DNA from: Hymenopus coronatus
Taxonomy: Eukaryota > Arthropoda > Insecta > Mantodea > Hymenopodidae
DNA: 64,000 nucleotides
Direction: 5' to 3'
NCBI GenBank assembly: GCA_030762935.1
Contig: CM060899.1
Location: forward strand, 59,012,501-59,076,500
The notes beneath the pieces were generated by a model that was given only the letters and a program-made list of their open reading frames with translations, was not told the origin of the DNA and did not search any database. A program made the translations under genes and the position numbers. How positions within the stretch are numbered: the stretch's first letter is position 1; the number at the start of each line of letters is the position of its first letter. This document shows, in pieces, positions 57,394 to 64,000 of this stretch.

Positions 57394-57569
57394 TCAAAAT
57401 TTTCGACATATTTTCCATGTAAAGAGTAGTTTAGGGTTGGGGAATTTTCCTGAAAATGTTCGTGTGGCATCCTTGGAAAATACTAAACTGAAATACCAAG
57501 TTTGGTATTTTACCGAATTTTTGTTTTTGTGTTATCGTGTTCACGGACACACACACACGCACGGACTTT
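57394..57569 (+). repeat. E repeat, central fragment, tandem
   Basis: CAAAATTTTCGACATATTTT to (CA)n and GCACGGAC, then tail-to-tail with an inverted copy inside the CA/T region. Confidence 0.75.
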
Positions 57570-57572
57570 TTT

Positions 57573-58370
57573 ATTTTCTCTGCACGTACTATATACATAG
57601 TGTATAGAGAAGGTATTGTAATACACCCAAATATTCAAAACCGAGATTTCACCGGAAATACAAGCTTTGAGTCCCCCTGAATGCAAAAAAAGCATTTCTG
57701 GAAAAAGGTCCGTGTGTGTGTTTGTGTGACTATGGACAACATAGCTCAAAAAAGAAAAGACCGTTAAATATCAAACTATCCCCCCACCACAACTACCCTT
57801 TACATGGAACTTTTTTTCCAAAATTTTGATTTTCTCAAAAATACCTCTACGATTTTGATTAAAATATTGTCTATTAAAGATACTTACCTGACAAATAATA
57901 TGTATATTTTGAATTTTCTGGGAATAGCCTCTGAAGACTGGTTTGTTCTGGATGAATTTTACGGAGTTTTGCATAACTGCTAAACCGTAAGAAACGGACA
58001 AAAACTTACCCTACAGAAAATGTAGAGCTCGTTAAAACACAATTTGTTATATACATTTTTTTCGTGGAGTGAATGTTTTTTAGATATTCCTGTTTTTTTT
58101 TTTTTTTTTTTTTTTTTTCAGCTTTAAAAACCTTACACTTTTTTCATGTGGGGATTTGTCAACACCTTCCATAGAAACAAAGGAACTTCAGTCACATAGC
58201 AACCAGCTTTTCACTATCACTTTAACCTATAGTAAGTACGCTATTATTTCGCTTTTACTTACAAGGAAGCAAGTAATGAAACTATTTCTGCTAATTTGTT
58301 CTCGATTAGCATGAAGTAAACAGTAGCAGGATCTTTTTAACAATAATTTGTTGTAGAGATGTAGGCAAGT
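57573..58370 (-). repeat. E repeat, nearly full (subgroup E-a)
   Basis: ATTTTCTCTGCACGTACTAT to GTTGTAGAGATGTAGGCAAG. A 29-bp T-run (58090-58118) lies internally, and the 5' tip is eroded. Confidence 0.88.
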
Positions 58371-58917
58371 CTTTTAAATGTTAAGACACTCTGATAAGGA
58401 TTTATGTACCCTTGTATGCCGAAAAAATTAAGAGACGGTGGGCCCTGAAAATTAGTGTCTTTGCCGGTTACCTCTTAGAGCGTGGCATATAAAGTGGAGA
58501 CACAAACGGAAATTAGCTTTGGGAGACGTACATACATTATACCTCCCGTTGTTCGTTAAGAGTTTTCCGAGACAAAGGAATCACATTTGCTTTCTTCAAT
58601 ATATTTACGGACAGAGACAGTCAAGCTACGGGGTATAAATGTTGCATCTCCCACGAAGCCGCTTTGAAAAACGAGGGGCTTAGTCCCAGCTTATTGAGTG
58701 AGAGCGAGATAGGAGATACCGGATGCTATCAGGGCCCGAAAAAGGCAAAGAGCATTGCAGGAGGAAGGGAAAAAGCATTTATTATATTACACACAAAGAA
58801 TACTTAAACCGTTTATTAGCCATCCAATCGGGAATGTTTCTCTTTGAGAGAATTTGGTGAGCCCCCCTGCTAGAGTCTGTAAATATCCATAATGGGTTAT
58901 TTTCTTCGTAGTCTTGC
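58371..58917. other. unassigned DNA, possibly low copy
   Basis: No repeat or gene recognised. Confidence 0.4.
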
Positions 58918-59125
58918 AAGCGGATGCCTAGGGGCCAGAAGCCTGTTGGGGAGTCAATGGATGATAGGATAAATTTGTGGAATAAGTGGCGGGGGAAACC
59001 GGAAGACAGAGAAAACACGCACAGACGCCGTTTCGTCCACCATAAATTCCACATGCGAGCTCTTGGGAACGAACCCGGGGCACCTAGGTGGGAGTCGAGC
59101 GGTTTAAGCAGATTGCCAAGGCGCT
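58918..59125 (-). mobile_element. SINE-B, longest copy
   Basis: Head at the right end, read on the minus strand (GCTTAAACCGCTCGACTCCC; B-box GGGTTCGTTCCC). Body with TTCCGGTTTCCCCCGCCACT and 3' part TTCTGGCCCCTAGGCATCCG. Confidence 0.75.
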
Positions 59126-59144
59126 GCCTCATATTGGGTTATGT

Positions 59145-60619
59145 GTGTTCCATTCACATGGGTTTCTATATCTATTCCGTAACACATATTCTGACAAAAG
59201 CTTATTCTTGTATCTTCTTCCTGCTAATCAAGAAGAAAATTAGCAGAAATGGCATTGTTACTTAGTTCATGTGAAGGACGAAAATAGTAAATGACTTAGG
59301 CTAAATTTATAGTGAAATATTTTAAAAGTTGGTTGCCAAGTGATTGAAATTCGTTTCTCTATACATGTCAGCAGTTAAACAAAAAGAAAGAAAGGAAAAA
59401 AAAAAAAAACCAGGAATGAAACAGTATACTGGTTATACAGCATGCTCATTAAAAGATAAACATTACAAGAATTGGTTTTATTATTTGCTTCCTTGTAAGT
59501 AGAAGGGAAATAAGGTAGCACACTAGGCTAAAGCAATAGTCAAATCTTTTAAAAGCTGGTTGCCATGTGATTGAAATTCTCTTTACATGCCAGAAGTTAA
59601 AAAAAAAACAGGAACGACAAATTGTTCTTTTTTATATACATCATGCTAATCTAAGAAAACATTACCAGAATAATAGAAGGGAACTAAGAGAATGCACTAG
59701 GCTAAAGCGATAGTCAAATCTAAAACTGGTTTCCATGTGCTTGAAATATGGTTCTATGTACATGCCAAAAGTGAAACAAAAAAAAAAAAAAAAAAAAGGA
59801 ATGACAAATTGTTCTTTTTATACATCATGCCAATCAAAATATAAACATTACCAGAATTGGTGTCATTGCTTGCTTCTTTGTAAGTTGAACAGGATCAAGG
59901 GAATACAGTATGCTAAAGCGATAGTCAAAATCTTTAAAAGCCGATCGCTAAGTGAAATAACTGAAATTGGTTTCTCCTTGCTTGCTAGGAGTAAACAAAA
60001 GAGAGACGAAAAGAAAGAAGTCTTCTAGTTTAAAACTGAAACCAATAACTCGGAATATCTTGAAAACGGTTAACTCTTCGGAAAGAAAAAAACATGTATA
60101 TGGCATAAGTTGTGTGTTTAATGAGATCTTTTTTTTTTGTGTAGTAAGTTTTGGTTTCTCTCTTACGGTTCATCACTTATACAAATTAATCCAGAATAAA
60201 GAGGTCTTCAAAGGGGATTCCCAGAAAATCCAAGATACATATTTCGTTTGCCTTGAAAATATTTTAAACATAGTATGACATTTTAAAAACATCTTTAGAG
60301 CCATTTTAGAGAATATAAAAATTTTCGCAAAATGTTCCATGTAAAGGGTAGTTGAGGGTGCGGGATTTTCTTGAAAATGTCCATGCCGCATCCTTGAGAG
60401 ATACTGAACTAAAAGTACAAGCTTGGTATTTAACGGAGTTTTAGCTTTGAGTTATACTGGCCACGCAGAGGCATGCTTCTAAATGTGTTTTTGTTCAGGG
60501 GGTCTCAAAACATGTATTTTCGGTGAAATCTCGGTTTCGAATTTTCGGATGGAATGCAGTATCTTCTCTATCGACCTTATATAGGTAATGTACTTACACA
60601 TGCTAGCACTAGAGATAGT
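59145..60619 (+). repeat. E repeat enlarged by internal tandem repeats
   Basis: GTGTGTTCCATTCACATGGG to CACTAGAGATAGT. About 600 bp longer than other copies because its 5' segment is repeated (separate entry). The 3' palindrome is weak (CGACCTTATATAGGTAATGT). The CA tract is lost. Confidence 0.88.
59215..60005 (+). repeat. four-unit tandem array of about 190 bp
   Basis: Each unit has CATGCTAAT-AA, an AACATTAC-AGAATTGG version, CTTCCTTGTAAGTAGAAGGG, AGGCTAAAGC-ATAGTCAAAT, GATTGAAAT, and AA(A)n then GGAATGACAAATTGTTC. Units begin near 59218, 59445, 59640 and 59825. Units 3 and 4 share ACAAATTGTTCTTTTTATAC and are the most alike. Confidence 0.8.
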
Positions 60620-60624
60620 AAAAA

Positions 60625-60768
60625 CTATAACACAAGTTGTGTGCTTAAACGAGATCTATATTTTTTTTGTAGTAAAGTTTTTGTATATCTCAACGTGTTA
60701 CCAGTTATGCAAAGGTCATCCAATGAACAGGACCTCGGGACCTATTTCCAGAAAATGAAGATCGACAA
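60625..60768 (+). repeat. E repeat, central fragment
   Basis: CTATAACACAAGTTGTGTGC to GACCTATTTCCAGAAAATGA; lies in tandem behind the previous copy. Confidence 0.75.
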
Positions 60769-60837
60769 TTAATCATCGACATTACTAATCATCATCGCTT
60801 GATCATTCCGCTCGATGACACGCCTTTTGAACAAATA

Positions 60838-60950
60838 TGTCAAAAGGAAGAAAAGGGACTCCATTACTTGATGCAGCACGGGGTTCGAACGCGCGACCTA
60901 CCGAATACGGGTCACAGACGAAACCGCTTGACTAATCACACTTGATTTCA
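60838..60950 (-). mobile_element. tRNA-derived SINE head, another family
   Basis: Minus strand: GTGATTAGTCAAGCGGTTTC (A-box region) and GCGCGTTCGAACCCCG (B-box). Then CATCAAGTAATGGAGTCCC, which recurs near 63.86 kb. Confidence 0.7.
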
Positions 60951-60960
60951 TGCCTTATAA

Positions 60961-62352
60961 ATAGAGCTCGGTCGGGGGTCATGAAATTGCCAGATTGAGA
61001 TTCGGTGCGCACAGAATATAACTATGATGTGGTCTCTATAGCCAGTTTTCAAACGTGATACATTATCTAGCATTGCTCACTGCCTGACCTCATTCAGTTC
61101 TTGCTAGTAGATAAACCAGTGAACTTGAGAGAAAGCGCAGATTGAAAAATCTGATGTGCTCCATTCACATGACTTTCTCTACATCTCTACCACAAATTAT
61201 TGTTAAAAAGCTTATGCTTCTATTTACTTCATGTTAATTCAGAACAAATTAGCACAAATAGTCTTATTACTCGCTTCCTTGTAAGTAGAAGCGAAATAAG
61301 GGAGTGCTATAGGTTAAAGTGATAGTCAAAAGTTCGTTGCTATGTGACTGAAGTTCCCTTTTTTATATGGACAGGAGTTGACATATTCCTGTATGAGAAA
61401 AGTATAAGTTTTTCAAAGCTGAAACCAGTAACAAGGAATATCTAAAAACGACCAACTCCACGAAAAAATGTATATGACATAAACTGTGTGTTTTATGGTG
61501 ATTTATATTTTTCATGTAGTTAGTTTTTGTCTATCTCTTACGGTTTACCAGTTGTGCAAAATTCAATAAAAATCATCCAGAATAAAGCGGTTTTTAGAGG
61601 CTATTCCCAGAAAATTCAAGATATGCATTTTAATTGTCATGTAAATAGCTTAAATATAAGAGATTTTAATCAAAACCGTTAGAGACATTTTGAGAAAATC
61701 AAAATTTCCGAAAATTTTTCCCTGTGAAGGGTAGTTTGGGGTAGGGAGATTTTCTGGGAAAATCTTCGTGTAGCATCCTTGGGAGATACCAAGCATAAAT
61801 AACAAGTTTGGTATTTAACAGTCTTTTGTTTTTGAGCTATGCTGTCCACAGACACACACGCGCACACGGACCTTTTTCCAAAAAATCTTTTTTTTTATTC
61901 AGGGGCACCCAAAAATGTATTTCCGGTGAAATCTCCGTATCGAACTTTTGGGTGCAATACAATACCTTCTCTATACACTATGTACGCAGTATGTGTAGAG
62001 AAAGTAAAAATGTAGAAAATATGAAAGGGTAAGCGTTCTACACTGAACAAAGTTGTGGGTGATTCAAACATGACAGTAGGAGAGCCTTTTCTTTAGATAC
62101 TGTAAAGATGTATCGTGTAATTCACTGCAATGAATTCTGAGTGAGTTTGGTTGATTCATGTTCATTGTCTTTTCAAAGCTCTGCACATCATTATCCTGAA
62201 ATTTTCTTTCAAGCTTTATAGTTGTATATGTAAAAGTACAAGGCGTTTTTAATTATTAATAATATTGTAAAATAATGGTGTTATTGTGTTACTTTATGAA
62301 TTAGAAGATGCATATGTCAGAACATACAATGGGCAACTTTTGGAGCAGATTT
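60961..62352 (+). repeat. H repeat, copy 2, interrupted by an E repeat
   Basis: Colinear with copy 1 outside the insertion: AGCTCGGTCGGGGGTC, TAGTAGATAAACCAGTGAAC, CACTGCAATGAATTCTGAG, AAAGCTCTGCACATCATTAT, TATTGTGTTACTTTATGAA. It lacks the mariner of copy 1 (empty site at about 62247). Confidence 0.87.
61150..62005 (+). repeat. E repeat, full length, inside H (subgroup E-a)
   Basis: TCTGATGTGCTCCATTCACA to GTGTAGAGAAAGT (856 bp), preceded by GATTGAAAAA and followed by AAAAATGTAG. The H copy at 18.85 kb gives the unoccupied site, making this the best-defined copy. Palindrome CACTATGTACGCAGTATGTG has two changes. Confidence 0.95.
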
Positions 62353-62355
62353 TAC

Positions 62356-62485
62356 TGTCGCGAACAAGATTCTACGATGTGGGGGATAGCTATTTGAGGA
62401 TGGTGAAAGGAAGGTAGATGGTATAGCAATGATAACAATGGTACTTAAATAAGTTAATATATTAAGAAAGATTAAGTAATTTATC
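62356..62485 (+). repeat. spaced direct repeat, unit 1
   Basis: TGTCGCGAACAAGATTCTAC to AGATTAAGTAATTTATC; matches 63001-63125 at roughly 80-85% by eye. Confidence 0.85.
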
Positions 62486-63000
62486 TGTCGCGAACATGAT
62501 GGTTGGAGAAAATTGAGAGGCCGGAAATCGAACCATACCTCTCAGAACAATAAGTGACTACAATGTTCTACATACATATATATTATGTCATACTTAGGTC
62601 ACTGTTGTGCTAGGGTTGTATATATTATGTGTATATATGTCTTTTAAGTGTAATTATCTATTATAAGAGGGTGCATTTATGAAGGTGTACTCTGTGCTGT
62701 AAATTTAAATTGCTATATTTGAATATCTTTGTATCTTTATTTTCGGATTCACTCTTAATTTTATTGTTGTTTAATATTGCTTTTGACTGTGTATTTCCTT
62801 TGTCTTTTTATTTTCGTGTTTACTCTTTTAATTCTTTGTTGTGGTTGTTGTTTTAATATTGCTTGTAATGTGTATTACAAAAGCACGTACGGTCTGTGGA
62901 CCCGTGCGACTGTTGAAATTCTATGTATGATATTGCTATGTTAATAAATACACTTATTCATTCATTCATTCAATTCTTAAAAGCCGGCACCTCCACCATA
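62486..63000 (+). mobile_element. sequence between direct repeats, possible LINE 3' UTR
   Basis: Begins with another TGTCGCGAAC, is T-rich, and ends GTTAATAAATACACTT then (ATTC)n at 62956-62971. A polyadenylation-like AATAAA followed by a short tandem tail suggests a non-LTR retrotransposon 3' end, but no coding sequence is visible. Confidence 0.4.
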
Positions 63001-63125
63001 TGTCGCGAACAAGGTTCTGCGATTTTGGGGAAAGCTATTAAAGGATGGTGAAAGGAAGGCAGATGATAGAGCAATGATAACAACGAGACTTAAATTAAGC
63101 TAATATATTGAGAAAAATTAAATCA
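63001..63125 (+). repeat. spaced direct repeat, unit 2
   Basis: TGTCGCGAACAAGGTTCTGC to AAATTAAATCAGTAGCGAAT. Confidence 0.85.
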
Positions 63126-63840
63126 GTAGCGAATGTTTGGTTTACAAAGGTAGGGGATTCCATTAACCCTGGCCAATATTATTGTGATTACCGGGGTTAC
63201 TAATACAAAGCCTTACCTTAAGAAATATGTCATGGTGTGAGAGATGAAGTAGTTGAGCGGTTGAGGCCGGAGCGACTCCCCAAGCCGCACAGACGAAGTA
63301 GAGGTTTCCCGACGGTCAAGACCTGGTGGTCGGGTCTACAGTCTCTTAAATAGATATAGCGGCATCCCGGAAGGGCATTCCAACATGGAGGCTGTACTCC
63401 TAATATGCAAAAACAACACCCTGATAGTGGGCAGTCTTATCAATCAGTATCGAATGTTTAAATGTTCTAGAATATCCGGTGTGACGTCAAAGTGCGAATG
63501 TACACGGAAGCTTGTGTCGTCGAAAAGTCCACTAGGAGTGCCATCGGAAGAGGCTAGTTCACTTCCATCCTGCTACTTAATCAGCTTTTAACAAAGTATT
63601 TTATAAGAATATGTAAGAATAAAATCCTATAAATTCAGATTAATTAATTAATTCATAATTAATACATTATTACTAAAATAATATAACTTAAACTCTCGCC
63701 AATGACACACGTGGCAACGTCTCAACGTGTGCATGTTTTTCACTACAAACCCCTTCCCACTCTTTACACCTCTGCCTGCTTTGTGTGTTCGTAACTGTGT
63801 GCACTTCGGAACCCAAAACTGAGTTCTACTTATAAACACA
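63126..63840. other. unassigned DNA
   Basis: GC-richer stretch at 63240-63600 without recognised gene. It could belong to the element carrying the TGTCGCGAAC repeats. Confidence 0.4.
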
Positions 63841-63895
63841 GATGTCAAAAGCAGGAAAAGAAATCCCATTACTTGATGCAGCTCGGGAAATGCCG
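63841..63895 (-). mobile_element. SINE body fragment
   Basis: CCCATTACTTGATGCAGCTC matches the body of the SINE at 60838-60950; the tRNA-like head is missing. Confidence 0.5.
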
Positions 63896-64000
63896 AAGAG
63901 ACTTTCTAAATCAGAAAGCACAGAAATACTTTCAGCATTCGGCATGCGGTAATGTATCGGACTGATGATGGTTTTCTCGGGAGACTACTGCCAGTCTTCA

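Noticed and set aside
59145..60619. Possible CRISPR-like array from regular 190-bp repeats
   Set aside because: Repeats are long, diverged, contiguous and clearly derived from an E element in a eukaryotic genome; no short identical repeats with unique spacers.
61808..62032. Recurrent ORF in E copies with similar peptides (SGEISVSNFWVQYNTFSIHYV type) at many loci
   Set aside because: The similarity is that of the DNA repeat itself. The frame opens and closes at different points in each copy, is interrupted by the CA tract, and frameshifts are frequent, with no sign of selection for the protein.

Overview
This window looks like non-coding, transposon-saturated DNA from an arthropod nuclear genome. 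It is AT-rich and carries mariner/Tc1, Penelope, several LINE lineages, a Helitron-type end, many tRNA-derived SINE heads and long microsatellites. It has no run of ORFs that could be an ordinary gene. The particular arthropod (hemimetabolous insect or chelicerate) cannot be fixed from the sequence. I found no host protein-coding gene, no rRNA and no convincing functional tRNA. The long ORFs are either transposase/reverse-transcriptase relics or chance ORFs inside repeats.

One interspersed family dominates; I call it the E repeat. I define + as the orientation with its terminal palindrome on the right. A complete copy is about 820-880 bp. It starts TCTGATGTG, has ACTTTCTCTACA about 20 bp inside the 5' tip and the same motif inverted at the 3' tip. 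It carries a central (CA)n tract of variable length and a 3' palindrome whose best-preserved core is ACTATGTACATAGT, and it ends GAGAAAGT against an A-run. I count about 50 complete or partial copies on both strands; a hand tally gives roughly 24-25 kb (over a third of the window). At least three sequence subgroups are present. Many copies are joined head-to-head, tail-to-tail or tip-to-tail. No copy has a protein I can recognise.

Layout: 0-7 kb has SINE-A copies and a Tc1-like transposase split by an E repeat. 7-12 kb has two fold-back derivatives of one mariner family and a LINE fragment. 12.6-18.6 kb is an E-repeat cluster in both orientations. 18.7-20.5 kb is a host repeat (H) carrying a complete mariner with terminal inverted repeats and TA target duplication. 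21-30 kb has E repeats and a LINE 3' end with a CCHC finger. 30-32.3 kb is apparently low-copy DNA preceded by a SINE with perfect target duplication. 34.7-35.95 kb is a local tandem duplication. 37.7-39 kb is another mariner. 39.4-48 kb has E repeats, SINEs and unassigned DNA. 49.2-50.9 kb stacks a tRNA-like gene, an RTE-like LINE, a Penelope GIY-YIG relic and a Helitron 3' end. 51-54 kb has two LINE 3' ends. 54.5-62.4 kb has E repeats, SINEs, an internal tandem amplification and a second H repeat. 62.4-64 kb has a spaced direct repeat and unassigned DNA.

The elements do not form a pathway. Their nesting gives a relative history: E repeats entered a Tc1-like element, a SINE-A, a SINE-A poly(A) tail and the H repeat. 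A Helitron and a SINE later entered E repeats, and a mariner entered another copy of H that lacks the E insertion.
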